DNA from: CAZDAW01 sp964503685
GTDB lineage: Bacteria; Chloroflexota; Anaerolineae; Anaerolineales; Anaerolineaceae
Direction: 5' to 3'
Length of the DNA: 57,558 bases
NCBI GenBank assembly: GCA_964503685.1
Contig: CAZDAW010000011.1
Coordinates: 1 to 57,558 of the forward strand
Positions 49,137 to 57,558 of this stretch are shown piece by piece (position 1 is the stretch's first letter; the number at the start of each line of letters is the position of its first letter). The notes beneath the pieces were generated by a model. The model made no database searches and was not told where the DNA came from. It saw nothing but the letters and a program-made list of their open reading frames with translations. Made by a program: the position numbers and the translations under genes.

Positions 49137-49727
49137 ATGAGAAATAAAACGATTTGTCAGATCGGGTTGTCTCTGCTTTTCTTTTTATTCTTTGCATCCT
49201 GTATGCTGGCCGACCGTTTGAGCGTTAATCCGTTCCTCACGGCCACCTCGCCGGCTGCAGGCGCAGGCAGCACCCAGACGCCTATTCTATTGACGGGAAC
49301 GCCCTGTACTTATATTGCTAACATGCATCCTTTCCCCGAACTCGCCTCCCGTTTTATGGCTGATTTGGACGCTGCAGGGATAGACGTGAAAGAAGTGATT
49401 GCTGAAGGCGATGGAGAAGATTGTCTCAATTATTTAACCAATAAATTTCAGTATTTCAGAATCCGTCGGACGAATTTTTATATCACCCTGCTGGTATCCA
49501 GCCTCTCGAATGCTGCCGAACTGGGGAATAATCTCTCAACCATGATCGGGATATTGGCTGGTTATTCCTCCGAGGAGATTCCCGAAAATAACGAGGGTAT
49601 TGTGACTGTTACATTTATCTCAGGCGCTGATAACGTTACAATCCGATTTAACTACAACCAGGCGTTGGAAGCGCGCCGCCAGGGACTGACCGGCGCGGCT
49701 ATATATAATTGGCTCAGTCGTCCCTAA
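49137..49727 (+). CDS. Lipoprotein, unknown
   Basis: 196 residues from ATG 49137. Lipobox FFASC near residue 22, then a short Thr/Pro linker, then an alpha-beta domain with PFPELASRFMADLDAAGIDV. No known motif. Its 3' end overlaps the convergent GNAT gene by four bases. Confidence 0.7.
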   Translation: MRNKTICQIGLSLLFFLFFASCMLADRLSVNPFLTATSPAAGAGSTQTPILLTGTPCTYIANMHPFPELASRFMADLDAAGIDVKEVIAEGDGEDCLNYLTNKFQYFRIRRTNFYITLLVSSLSNAAELGNNLSTMIGILAGYSSEEIPENNEGIVTVTFISGADNVTIRFNYNQALEARRQGLTGAAIYNWLSRP

Positions 49728-50236
49728 TCGCCGATATATTTTTCCATTCGCCAGGCGGGTTCCACAACATCTCTTTTAATTCCGTTTTCATCGCGGTAAG
49801 ACCAGCGTCCGGCTTCTGGGGCAACCACCTGATATCCCAGGCGTTCGTAGAACTGGCGCCCGCGATAATTATCGCGGGCTACATTTAATGTCGCCCACTC
49901 AAAGCATCGCCTTTTCAGATCAGCCTCGGCAGTACGCATTAAGATCGTCCCCAAGCCGCAACTGCGGTATTCCGGTCGGACGCGCACGCTGTAGATATAA
50001 GCCCGCGAAAAACCGTTGGCCAGTTCGCTTCGATTGCTGAAGAGGGATACAAAGAGCTGCCCGATGATGCTGACGCCGGGAAGATCGATCACCCACAGAA
50101 CTGCCCGCCCGTTTTTTGCCTGTTTGTAAGCATCGGCGTAAACGCGCCGGAACCGGGTATATTCTCCCTCCCATTCCAGTTCGGGTAAATCTGCCTGGGT
50201 GAGGTAACGAATCTTAACCTTTGATAACCAGTCCAT
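49724..50236 (-). CDS. GNAT-family N-acetyltransferase
   Basis: 170 residues from ATG 50236. The acetyl-CoA motif is RVRPEYRSCGLGTILMRTAE (about residues 88-107), followed by NYRGRQFYERLGYQV. Substrate unknown. Its start overlaps the end of the DHH-CBS-CCA gene by 23 bases, so the two are probably translated together. Confidence 0.88.
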   Translation of the reverse strand: MDWLSKVKIRYLTQADLPELEWEGEYTRFRRVYADAYKQAKNGRAVLWVIDLPGVSIIGQLFVSLFSNRSELANGFSRAYIYSVRVRPEYRSCGLGTILMRTAEADLKRRCFEWATLNVARDNYRGRQFYERLGYQVVAPEAGRWSYRDENGIKRDVVEPAWRMEKYIGD

Positions 50237-52904
50237 CCTTGATCCTTGATAAAATATCTTCAAGAAATGCGGTTTCCTCTTCGGGCGAATGGATGCGCCC
50301 ATCCAGCCAGGCAGCGCGCAGGGTATCCAGAATCTCACTGTAAATTGGACCCGGCGGCAGGCCGCGTGCCTTCAAATCGTAGCCGGTAATCGTTGGCAAA
50401 GCGCGCCGCCAGGTGGTTGCGTAGGTGTGCAATAACTTTTTCTGTTCATCATCTTCGATGGATTGGTGTACGACGAATAAGGCTGGCAAGGTGTAATGAC
50501 TTAGTCGTTCGGCGACATAGCTGGGCGATTTGCCTGCCAGTTCGGGCAATTCGGCGCGCAGTTTGCCGGCTGCCAGTACTGATGCAGCTAATGGCCCGGG
50601 CAATTTCAACCGCCTGATGAGACTGCCGATGACTTCCAGCGGCAAATAACTGAACCAGAGGATATATACCAGGGACTTGCGGGTGGGCTTGTTGCCCAAA
50701 CGCTCCGGGATTTCCCATTCGTCATCCGGCTTTACCTGCAGGATATCTTCCATCTGACGAGAAAGGGTATCGTTCCAGGTGAGACTGGGATGAATTTGGG
50801 CGAGCAAGCCAAGCTCTGCCAGGCGCAAAAGCATTGCCGCGGCGTGTTCCTCTGCCAGGATAAGGTCCAGCTCGTGCCGAATGCGCTCGCCGGACAGCCT
50901 TTCGAGAAGTTGATCGGCTTCTGCCATCAGTTGTAGTGTGCGGGTTTCGATTTCGAAGCCGAAGCGCTGCTCGAAGCGCACGGCGCGCAGCATACGCGTG
51001 GGGTCATCAATGAAGGACAGCGAATGCAGCACACGGACAATGCCCCGTTGCAGGTCGCTCAATCCGCCCCAATAATCGTGCAGTTCGCCGTAATGCCGCC
51101 CATCTAACCTCAATGCAAGGGTGTTAATGGTAAAGTCGCGCCGGTGCAGGTCGAGCTTGATGCTGCTGCGCCGGATGGTGGGTAGAGCGGTGGGGTGATC
51201 GTAAAACTCGGTGCGGGCGGTGATCAGATCCAGGCTTTCGGGGATATCAGTCGGGTTGAAAGTATGGTCGTTGCTCCATTTCCTGGCCAGTTCCTCACGG
51301 ATTTCTGTAATATCCCATTTAGCTGTGCCGAATCGGGTGTGGCTGACGACCCGTCCGCCGCTTGTTTCGGCCAGGGAGCGCGCCAGGGCGATTGCATCCC
51401 CTTCGACAACCACGTCGAAATCCAGGCTGGGGCGGTCGAGGAGCAGGTCGCGGACGAAACCGCCGACGATGTAAATGGCAACGTGCTGCTGGTGTGCATG
51501 CTGGGCGACCATCTTGAGCAGCGCCAGGCGTCCGGGCGGCAAAGCGGTTTCCAGTTTGCTGGCAATGTTACGGCGCGCCGGCAGGCTGGGGTGCGGAGCG
51601 AGAGCCTTTAACAAGTCTGTGCGCGTCACGATTCCGATGACTTTTTTACTCTGCGGGTCGAGGACGGGAATCTGTCCCCAGCCGCTGTTGGTCATCACGT
51701 TTTGCAGGTGTTCCAGCGAATCGGTGGTGAATACGGTGATTTCTCCAGCTTCCATCAGGCTGGCCGCGTTCAGATTAAGCCTGTGGGCAATGGCCCGGTC
51801 AACGGCGCGGCGGGTGAGCAGCCCGATGACTTTATCTTCATCGACTACCGGGTAGCCTTCGTAGCCGAAGCGCTGCATCAGGCGCAGAGCGTCATCGGCG
51901 GGCGTCTTGGGTGAAATCAGGTAGGGGCGCCGCGACATGATCTGCCCTATCGTGATTGAAGGTCGGATGGTTTGTTTCAACAGTTCGATTACCTCTTCAC
52001 GGAGGGTATTCATTGGCGTTTCGCCCGATTCTTGAGGAATTCGGATCAGCGCCGCGGCTGCTCTTTCATGTCCGCCGCCGCCGAAATGCCTGGCAATTGT
52101 GGATACATCCACCTGATCGGTGGTCGAGCGGCAGATGATGCGGATTCCTTCGCTGATTTTAACCAACAAAATCAGGGCGTCCGGGTCGAGAAAATCGCGT
52201 AGCTTGTGGGCGATGCTCGAAATTTCTTCGGTCATTTCAGTGGCGTCTGTACTGCTGATGACGATGGTCTGCCCGTGAATCGGGTAGGTTTCAGCGGCTT
52301 CGAGCAGCCGGTCAAAAACCTTGCGCTGCTCGAGGGAAAGGGGCGGGTTGAGGTAATTCGAAGCGATCTGCAAACTGGCGCCCTGATCGAGCAGGTAGGC
52401 GGCGGCCCGCACGTCGCGCGGATCGGTGCTGGCGTAGGTCATTGCCCCGGTATCTTCGTAGATGCCCAGCAATAACAATGTGGCCTGGATCATGTTCAAC
52501 GGCAGGCCGCGTTCGTGTATCGCTTCGACGAACAGGGTGGTAGAAGCCCCGGTTTTTTCCGTCTGCACCGTCCAATCGGCGGGCAGGTCAGGGCGCGGCG
52601 TGTGGTGGTCGATGACCTGGATGCGGGTATGCTTATGGATGCCCTTGAGCGTGATCAACGATTGCGTATCGACCAGGGTGATTGAATCGATCGGCTCGCC
52701 AGGCAGATCGCGCGGATCGATAAACGGCAGATCGGCCCCGTACAGCGTCAGGAACGAACGCCCATTGCGATTGATGCGCCGTGGCAGGACGGGGATCGCC
52801 GTTTCGTGCAACAGCGAAGCGCCCAACAGCGAAGCCAGCGCATCGAAATCTGCCTGCTCGTGGGTGAGGATGACATCCATGTCTTTATTGTAATTCACAT
52901 CCAT
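50214..52904 (-). CDS. DHH-CBS-tRNA nucleotidyltransferase (CCA/poly(A) polymerase family) fusion
   Basis: 896 residues (888 from the ATG at 52880). Residues 1-315 are a DHH/DHHA1 phosphodiesterase module: THEQADFDA, DHH at 99-101 and GGGGH at 275-279. About 318-440 hold two CBS domains. From about 465 on is a nucleotidyltransferase: GGFVRDLLLD and catalytic D495/D497, RRDFTINTLAL and DDPTRMLRAVRFEQRFGF. The order DHH-CBS-polyA/CCA is known in a few bacterial groups; it may add and remove RNA 3' ends under nucleotide control (inference). Confidence 0.92.
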   Translation of the reverse strand: MDVNYNKDMDVILTHEQADFDALASLLGASLLHETAIPVLPRRINRNGRSFLTLYGADLPFIDPRDLPGEPIDSITLVDTQSLITLKGIHKHTRIQVIDHHTPRPDLPADWTVQTEKTGASTTLFVEAIHERGLPLNMIQATLLLLGIYEDTGAMTYASTDPRDVRAAAYLLDQGASLQIASNYLNPPLSLEQRKVFDRLLEAAETYPIHGQTIVISSTDATEMTEEISSIAHKLRDFLDPDALILLVKISEGIRIICRSTTDQVDVSTIARHFGGGGHERAAAALIRIPQESGETPMNTLREEVIELLKQTIRPSITIGQIMSRRPYLISPKTPADDALRLMQRFGYEGYPVVDEDKVIGLLTRRAVDRAIAHRLNLNAASLMEAGEITVFTTDSLEHLQNVMTNSGWGQIPVLDPQSKKVIGIVTRTDLLKALAPHPSLPARRNIASKLETALPPGRLALLKMVAQHAHQQHVAIYIVGGFVRDLLLDRPSLDFDVVVEGDAIALARSLAETSGGRVVSHTRFGTAKWDITEIREELARKWSNDHTFNPTDIPESLDLITARTEFYDHPTALPTIRRSSIKLDLHRRDFTINTLALRLDGRHYGELHDYWGGLSDLQRGIVRVLHSLSFIDDPTRMLRAVRFEQRFGFEIETRTLQLMAEADQLLERLSGERIRHELDLILAEEHAAAMLLRLAELGLLAQIHPSLTWNDTLSRQMEDILQVKPDDEWEIPERLGNKPTRKSLVYILWFSYLPLEVIGSLIRRLKLPGPLAASVLAAGKLRAELPELAGKSPSYVAERLSHYTLPALFVVHQSIEDDEQKKLLHTYATTWRRALPTITGYDLKARGLPPGPIYSEILDTLRAAWLDGRIHSPEEETAFLEDILSRIKDGLVIKG

Positions 52905-52941
52905 AAATTGAGCTAATGCTCACAACTTTCGAAAATGATCC

Positions 52942-52969
52942 TTGACAAATCTCGTTTACTTATTATAAT
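52942..52969 (+). promoter_or_regulatory. Perfect-consensus sigma70 promoter
   Basis: TTGACA (52942-52947) and TATAAT (52964-52969) with a 16-base spacer, both perfect. Start expected near 52976. Downstream is a structured non-coding stretch, then the gap, then cysK. The AT-rich core also fits a minus-strand -10 (52967-52962) for the DHH-CBS-CCA gene. Confidence 0.8.
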
Positions 52970-52975
52970 TATTAT

Positions 52976-53292
52976 CAAGTTTATCTTAAATATTCAGTGC
53001 GGAGCATTTTCAAAATGAATCGTTGCATTTGTATCTGGCGGGGCGGGTGATCAACCCCCTGCCAGGAGAGTAGCTGATCGGTTTTTCGATTGTCTATTGT
53101 CAGAGGGTTGCGCCCGTTCCCGCGGTGTGAATTTCACCCGCGGCGTCGAATGGATGCCGCCCTCTTTGTTTACCTATCGGCGGATGTGTTTCCCGCCCGC
53201 TCTCACCAGAGCGAATGACATAGATAAAGTCTATCGAAAAACTGGATGCCTGATGCCCGCCAAGCGCATATCCAACCTGCTAAAATCACATA
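52976..53292 (+). ncRNA. Candidate structured RNA or cysK leader up to the gap
   Basis: No supported ORF. Hairpins: CTGGC/GCCAG (53035-53039 with 53061-53065) enclosing a G/C-rich stem; then a large stem AGAGGG/CCCTCT (53102-53107 with 53160-53165) enclosing CCGCGG-T-GTGAA / TTCAC-CCGCGG (53120-53143) and followed by TTTGTTT, like a terminator. Further pairing near 53220 (ATAGA/TCTAT). Could be a small RNA ending at about 53172 or the start of the cysK leader; no known class recognised. Confidence 0.4.
53102..53172 (+). terminator. Large GC-rich hairpin with T tract
   Basis: The nested stem just described is followed by TTTGTTTA. It would stop the transcript from the consensus promoter, giving an RNA of about 190-200 bases. 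Confidence 0.5.
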
Positions 53293-53392
53293 NNNNNNNN
53301 NNNNNNNNNNNNNNNNNNNNNNNNNNNNNNNNNNNNNNNNNNNNNNNNNNNNNNNNNNNNNNNNNNNNNNNNNNNNNNNNNNNNNNNNNNNN
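53293..53392. other. Assembly gap (100 N)
   Basis: Exactly 100 undetermined bases, the placeholder length used for scaffold gaps. The true distance is unknown, so genes on the two sides may be further apart, and frames running across it are meaningless. Confidence 0.98.
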
Positions 53393-53487
53393 TTCCGGCC
53401 AAGGAACGCAGGTATCCAGCTAACTATCCTGGAACCAGCACACCCGAATGGTGCGCTGCGCCCGGAATTTGAAAACGAGTGGATAAA

Positions 53488-54420
53488 ATGAAAATTGCAA
53501 ACCATGTCACCGAATTGATTGGAAACACCCCCATGGTGCGTCTGAACCGCCTGACGGAAGGCGCAGGCGCAACCATCGTCGCAAAATTGGAATTCTATAA
53601 CCCGGCGCACAGCGTCAAGGATCGCATTGGCCTGGCGATGATCGAGGCGGCCGAGAAAGCCGGCCTGATCAAACCGGATACCATCATCGTTGAGCCGACC
53701 AGCGGCAATACCGGCATTGGTCTGGCGATGGTATGCGCGGCGCGCGGTTACAAATGCGTACTGACTATGCCCGAAACAATGAGCAGGGAGCGCCGGATGC
53801 TTCTGCGCGCTTACGGCGCCGAACTGGTGCTGACCCCCGGCAGCGAAGGCATGGCTGGCGCCATTAAAAAAGCGGAAGAGCTGGCTGCCAGCGACCCGCG
53901 CTATTTCATTCCCCAGCAGTTCAAGAATCCTGCCAACCCGGAGGTTCACCGCCGCACCACTGCCGAAGAGATCTGGCGCGATACCGACGGCAAGGTCGAT
54001 TTTCTGGTCGCCGGCGTGGGGACGGGTGGGACGATCACCGGCGTTGGCGAGGTGATCAAGGCCCGCAAGCCATCTTTCAAGGCGATTGCTGTTGAGCCGG
54101 AGGACTCGCCGGTGCTTTCAGGCGGCGAAAAAGGCCCCCATCCCATTCAGGGCATTGGCGCCGGTTTCGTCCCCGAAGTGCTGAATACGAAGATCTACGA
54201 CGAAATCATCCGCGTCAGGGGCGACGATGCCTTCGATATTGCCCGGCGCATGGCCCGCGAAGAAGGGCTGCTGGTCGGAATTTCCTCCGGCGCGGCGACC
54301 TGGGCTGCCCTGCAGGTGGCGCGCCGCCCCGAAAACGCCGGCAAGCTGATTGTGGTCATCATCCCTTCTTTCGGCGAGCGCTATTTGAGCACGCCCTTAT
54401 TTGCCAACCTGGCGGATTGA
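53488..54420 (+). CDS. cysK: Cysteine synthase (O-acetylserine sulfhydrylase)
   Basis: 310 residues from ATG 53488. PLP lysine in HSVKDRIG, the substrate loop TSGNTGIGLA, and the phosphate loop GVGTGGTITGVGE are present; SGGEKGPHPIQGIGAGFVP is typical of CysK. Converts O-acetylserine and sulfide to cysteine. cysE follows 119 bases downstream. The ATG at 53488 begins the conserved start; the upstream frame crosses toward the gap. Confidence 0.96.
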   Translation: MKIANHVTELIGNTPMVRLNRLTEGAGATIVAKLEFYNPAHSVKDRIGLAMIEAAEKAGLIKPDTIIVEPTSGNTGIGLAMVCAARGYKCVLTMPETMSRERRMLLRAYGAELVLTPGSEGMAGAIKKAEELAASDPRYFIPQQFKNPANPEVHRRTTAEEIWRDTDGKVDFLVAGVGTGGTITGVGEVIKARKPSFKAIAVEPEDSPVLSGGEKGPHPIQGIGAGFVPEVLNTKIYDEIIRVRGDDAFDIARRMAREEGLLVGISSGAATWAALQVARRPENAGKLIVVIIPSFGERYLSTPLFANLAD

Positions 54421-54539
54421 TCGGATTATTGATCGGCGCTTCTTGAACTTGGGCGGGATTTATACCCGTTCCAATCTACCAGATAGAGATTATTTGGAGA
54501 TAGGGTGAGATGACGCTGTTGATTTAGAGAGGTTGTAAA

Positions 54540-55256
54540 ATGAAAATTCCGTTATTAAATACGTTACACAATGATATCCAGGCGGTCTTCGATCGCGACC
54601 CGGCCGCCCGTTCTGTCATCGAAATTCTCGTTAATTATCCCGGTTTGCATGCCCTGTGGGGCTACCGCCTGGCGCACTGGTTATGGACTCATCGCCTCTT
54701 CTTTCTGGGGCGTTGGGTATCGCAGGCGACCCGCTGGCTCACTGGCATCGAAATTCACCCCGGAGCAAAAATTGGGCCGGGATTCTTTATCGATCACGGC
54801 ATGGGGGTGGTCATCGGCGAGACGGCTGAAATTGGCCGGAACGTCACCCTCTATCACGGGGTGACGTTGGGCGGAGTCAGCCTGCACAAGGGCAAACGCC
54901 ATCCCACCCTGGAGGATGACGTCGTTGTAGGGGCGGGCGCCAAGATTTTGGGCAACATCGTCATTGGAGAGTGCAGCCGCATCGGCGCCAACGCCGTGGT
55001 GGTGAAATCGACGCCGCCTAACTCGGTGGTCGTGGGGGTGCCCGGCCAGGTGGTGATGCGCAGCCAGCCGCGCACGGTGGCCGATGCGCCCGATCTCGAT
55101 CATTCCCAGTTGCCCGACGCTATCGGCGATACGCTTTTTGCTCTCATGCGCCGCGTCGAGGAACTGGAGGCGCGCCTGGATGGTCACGAAGAGGCTATCC
55201 ACATTCCCCATCCTGTCGAGCAGGGCGTCTGGCAGGGCGTCGATTTTGCGATCTGA
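54540..55256 (+). CDS. cysE: Serine O-acetyltransferase
   Basis: 238 residues. Left-handed hexapeptide repeats (IHPGAKIGPGFFIDHGMGVVIG to RIGANAVVV) with the active-site His and Asp in DHGMG. Short N-terminal type. Supplies O-acetylserine to cysK next door. The C-terminal 45 residues form a helical tail (LFALMRRVEELEARLDGHEE), longer than the usual cysteine-feedback tail. GAGAGGTTG precedes the ATG. Confidence 0.95.
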   Translation: MKIPLLNTLHNDIQAVFDRDPAARSVIEILVNYPGLHALWGYRLAHWLWTHRLFFLGRWVSQATRWLTGIEIHPGAKIGPGFFIDHGMGVVIGETAEIGRNVTLYHGVTLGGVSLHKGKRHPTLEDDVVVGAGAKILGNIVIGECSRIGANAVVVKSTPPNSVVVGVPGQVVMRSQPRTVADAPDLDHSQLPDAIGDTLFALMRRVEELEARLDGHEEAIHIPHPVEQGVWQGVDFAI

Positions 55257-55416
55257 CGGAGTATAATAAAGTCTGTCTGTGGTTGCCGGTTTCAGGAAAA
55301 CGATGAACGTTCACAAAATCTGCATGAACAAAGTACTCATAAAAAGATATCTTGTGTTCATCTGCGGTAAATGATAAAAGCCAGAATCGCGTAAAAATTA
55401 TTGAGGTTGCCAATCG

Positions 55417-56556
55417 ATGAATCCCAATCTATCCTCTGAAGAGATTACCCGTTATTCCCGTCACATTCTCATCCCTGAAGTGGGTTTTGAAGGTCAGCAG
55501 AAACTGAAAACCGCCTCTGTATTGCTGGTTGGGGCGGGGGGGTTAGGCTCGCCGGTTGCCATGTATCTGGCTGGGGCTGGGGTCGGGCGTATCGGCATCG
55601 TGGATGCGGATGTGGTGGATGTTTCCAACTTGCAGCGCCAGGTGATTCACGAAATGGGCAGTATAGGCGAACTCAAAGTCGAATCGGCCCGCCAGCGCAT
55701 GCTCGACATCAACCCGCATATCCAGGTGGATATTTATCCCGAAGCCTTCACGTCCTCCAATGCTATGCGTATAGCAGCAGACTACACCATTGTGGTCGAT
55801 TGTACAGATAATTTCCCTGCACGCTACCTCATTTCTGATCTGTGTGTGCTGCAAAAGAAGCTCTTTGTCTATGGGGCGATTTTCCGCTTCGAAGGACAGG
55901 TCAGTGTGTTCGACGCCAATCAGGGGCCCTGTTATCGCTGCCTCTTTCCCGATCCTCCCTCACCAGAATTGGTACCCTCCTGCGCCCAGACTGGCGTCTT
56001 TGGCGTTTTGCCGGGAACCATCGGCGCCCTTCAGGCGAGCGAGGTCGTCAAGCTCATTTTAGGCGTCGGAAGGCCTCTCATCGGTAAGTTGCTGATCTAT
56101 AATGCGTTGGATCCGTCCTTCGACATTGTCAAATTGCGCAAGGACCCTCATTGCAAAGCTTGCGGCGAGCAGCCGGAAATCACTCATCTGATCGACTATG
56201 ACCAGTTTTGCGGCTTGCCGGGCGCGGCGGCAGCCAACGCGCCGGCCATTACTCCGCGTGAAGTGGCTGAGGCGCTGCGCTTGGGCCGTCCGATTCGTTT
56301 AATCGATGTGCGCAATGAACGCGAAGGGCTGATTGCCTCGATCAAGGAGGCGGAACATATTCCCCTGGATCAACTCGAAGCGCGCCTCTCTGAATTGAAT
56401 CAGGACGATGAGATCATCGTATTCTGCCGCGTCGAACCGCGCGCAACCATGGCGCAGCAGATTCTGCTTCGCCGCGGCTACCGCAACGTCAAACGCATGT
56501 CCGGCGGCATCAAGGCCTGGGCTAAAGAAATTGACCCGACAATTCCCCTTTATTAA
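55417..56556 (+). CDS. MoeB/MoeZ-type sulfur-carrier adenylyltransferase with rhodanese domain
   Basis: 379 residues. ThiF/E1 domain with the ATP loop VGAGGLGSPVAMYLAGAG, zinc pairs CYRC and CKAC, and the E1 core R..R in SNLQRQVIH; residues about 280-379 are a rhodanese domain with the active-site loop FCRVEPRA. It activates a small sulfur carrier protein for molybdopterin, thiamine or cysteine synthesis. Placement beside cysK-cysE suggests a role in sulfide supply for cysteine (inference). No carrier protein gene is adjacent. Confidence 0.92.
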   Translation: MNPNLSSEEITRYSRHILIPEVGFEGQQKLKTASVLLVGAGGLGSPVAMYLAGAGVGRIGIVDADVVDVSNLQRQVIHEMGSIGELKVESARQRMLDINPHIQVDIYPEAFTSSNAMRIAADYTIVVDCTDNFPARYLISDLCVLQKKLFVYGAIFRFEGQVSVFDANQGPCYRCLFPDPPSPELVPSCAQTGVFGVLPGTIGALQASEVVKLILGVGRPLIGKLLIYNALDPSFDIVKLRKDPHCKACGEQPEITHLIDYDQFCGLPGAAAANAPAITPREVAEALRLGRPIRLIDVRNEREGLIASIKEAEHIPLDQLEARLSELNQDDEIIVFCRVEPRATMAQQILLRRGYRNVKRMSGGIKAWAKEIDPTIPLY

Positions 56557-56618
56557 CAGTCACGTGACACGGTTTGCCTCACGTTCGATATAGCATCTTT
56601 CGCCGGTTTACTGGTCTG

Positions 56619-56627
56619 TGCTATAAT
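56619..56627 (+). promoter_or_regulatory. Extended -10 promoter of the PIG-L gene
   Basis: TATAAT at 56622-56627 with TGC immediately before it (extended -10). The -35 is weak. The start of transcription would be about 30 bases before ATG 56663. Confidence 0.6.
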
Positions 56628-56662
56628 CTCGCACACGATCCATCTTGATAAGGATTTTTATC

Positions 56663-57541
56663 ATGTCTGACCCCGCACTTGATTCTAAACGAACCCTTCT
56701 GGCCGTTCTGGCTCATCCCGACGACGAATCCTTCGGCATGGGCGGCACGCTGGCGCTGTATGCTCGCCAGGGTGTGGATGTTTATCTGGTGTGTGCCACG
56801 CGCGGCGAAGCCGGCGAAGTTGCCCCGGAGATGCTCGAAGGTTACGCTTCCATAGCCGACCGGCGCGTGGCCGAGTTGGGCTGCGCCGCCAATATCCTCG
56901 GTTTGAAGAACGTCTATTTTCTGAATTACCGTGATTCGGGCATGGAAGGTTCGCCCGATAACCAAAACCCTCGCTCGCTTTATGCTGCCCCGTTGGATGA
57001 AGTGGCAGCCAGGGTGACTCACTACATTCGCCTGCTGCGTCCGCAGGTCGTACTCACCTTTGACCCTATCGGCGGTTACCGCCACCCCGATCATATCAAA
57101 ATTCAGCAGGCGGCCGTGCGCGCCTTTGAAGCTGCCGGCGACTCGCAGATGTTCCCTGATCCCGATGGACTGCCTACTTACCAGCCGCAGAAACTTTATT
57201 TTCACACCATGTCGCGGCGCTTCTTACGGATTGCCGTAAGGGTTTTGCGCTTTTTCGGCCAGGACCCCGCTCACTGGGGGCGCAATAAAGATATCGATCT
57301 GACGGCGGTTGCCGTGCAGGATTTTCCTGTTCACGCCGAAATTGACTATGGGGCGGTTGCCAAAGTGCGCCTTGAGGCTGCCGCCTGCCATGCCAGTCAG
57401 GGTGGCCCGGCCATCACCGGCGGCGCCATCGGGCTGATCAATCGCATTCTGGGGCAAAAGGAATATTTCATGCAGGCTTACCCGCCGGTCGTTAACCCCA
57501 ACGGCCGCCGGGCAACCGACCTGTTTGAAGACGTTCATTAG
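56663..57541 (+). CDS. PIG-L family deacetylase
   Basis: 292 residues from ATG 56663 (AAGGA upstream). Zinc site AHPDDE near the N-terminus and HPDH (GGYRHPDHIKIQ) in the middle are the family motifs. The family includes MshB and BshB, which deacetylate GlcNAc conjugates in mycothiol and bacillithiol synthesis, and chitobiose-type deacetylases. The substrate cannot be assigned here. Its cluster with cysteine genes makes a thiol pathway plausible but unproven. Confidence 0.88.
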   Translation: MSDPALDSKRTLLAVLAHPDDESFGMGGTLALYARQGVDVYLVCATRGEAGEVAPEMLEGYASIADRRVAELGCAANILGLKNVYFLNYRDSGMEGSPDNQNPRSLYAAPLDEVAARVTHYIRLLRPQVVLTFDPIGGYRHPDHIKIQQAAVRAFEAAGDSQMFPDPDGLPTYQPQKLYFHTMSRRFLRIAVRVLRFFGQDPAHWGRNKDIDLTAVAVQDFPVHAEIDYGAVAKVRLEAAACHASQGGPAITGGAIGLINRILGQKEYFMQAYPPVVNPNGRRATDLFEDVH

Positions 57542-57558
57542 TTTTTGTAGGATACGTT

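Noticed and set aside
53110..53145. T-box riboswitch upstream of cysK
   Set aside because: The CCGCGG-rich hairpin looked like a T-box antiterminator, but the invariant TGGNACCGCG element is absent.
53097..53423. Open frames crossing the N run
   Set aside because: They contain about 34 undetermined residues and cannot be judged; the gap length is an assembly placeholder.

Overview
The window looks like a chromosomal stretch from a Chloroflexota bacterium, most likely class Anaerolineae (inference from gene order and protein style; no 16S rRNA is present). It has moderate GC, no phage, IS or CRISPR signature, and one run of 100 N (53293-53392), which marks a scaffold join.

Layout. 1-17232 (+): the end of tuf, then the S10-spc-alpha ribosomal superoperon (rpsJ to rplQ, with secY, adk, map, rpmJ, rpoA, truA, rplM, rpsI), closed by a terminator. 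Two internal promoter/leader regions stand out, between rpsJ and rplC and before rpmJ; no infA lies beside rpmJ. 17374-24197: a MazG protein carrying the remnant of a tetrapyrrole-methylase domain, a secreted protein, a small methyltransferase and a GbsR-like regulator/double FtsX permease/ATPase operon (-). 24665-28036: a DUF362 iron-sulfur protein, an alcohol dehydrogenase and a geranylgeranyl-reductase-type flavoprotein. 28109-31635 (+): a small membrane protein, a lipoprotein, then atpZ/I-atpB-atpE-atpF followed directly by a strong terminator. F1 genes are absent and the b subunit carries a C-terminal delta-like domain. 31654-34396 (+): a MurE-like ligase and a lipoprotein hydrolase.

34515-36794 (-): a three-gene operon of a DUF2202 lipoprotein, a NapH-like polyferredoxin membrane protein and a membrane-anchored protein with an internally repeated domain; this is the most system-like cassette of unclear function. 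36955-45422 (-): pnp and rpsO with structured leaders, a HEAT-like protein, proS, a LOG-family protein, a small MazG-like protein and an EF-G paralogue. 45465-49727 (+): a small coupled ORF, two lipoproteins, a FeoA-domain protein next to an inverted-repeat operator candidate, an unknown protein and a methyltransferase. 49724-52904 (-): a GNAT protein and a DHH-CBS-CCA nucleotidyltransferase fusion. 52942-53292: a perfect-consensus promoter followed by a structured non-coding stretch up to the gap. 53488-57541 (+): cysK, cysE, a MoeB/MoeZ-type adenylyltransferase with rhodanese domain, and a PIG-L deacetylase.

Functionally the window is mostly translation and core energy metabolism with accessory envelope genes. 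The main novelty candidates are the F1-less atp operon with its b-delta fusion, the DUF2202/NapH/repeat-protein redox cassette, the nested-stem pnp leader, the truncated methylase-MazG protein and the promoter-driven structured RNA candidate before the gap.
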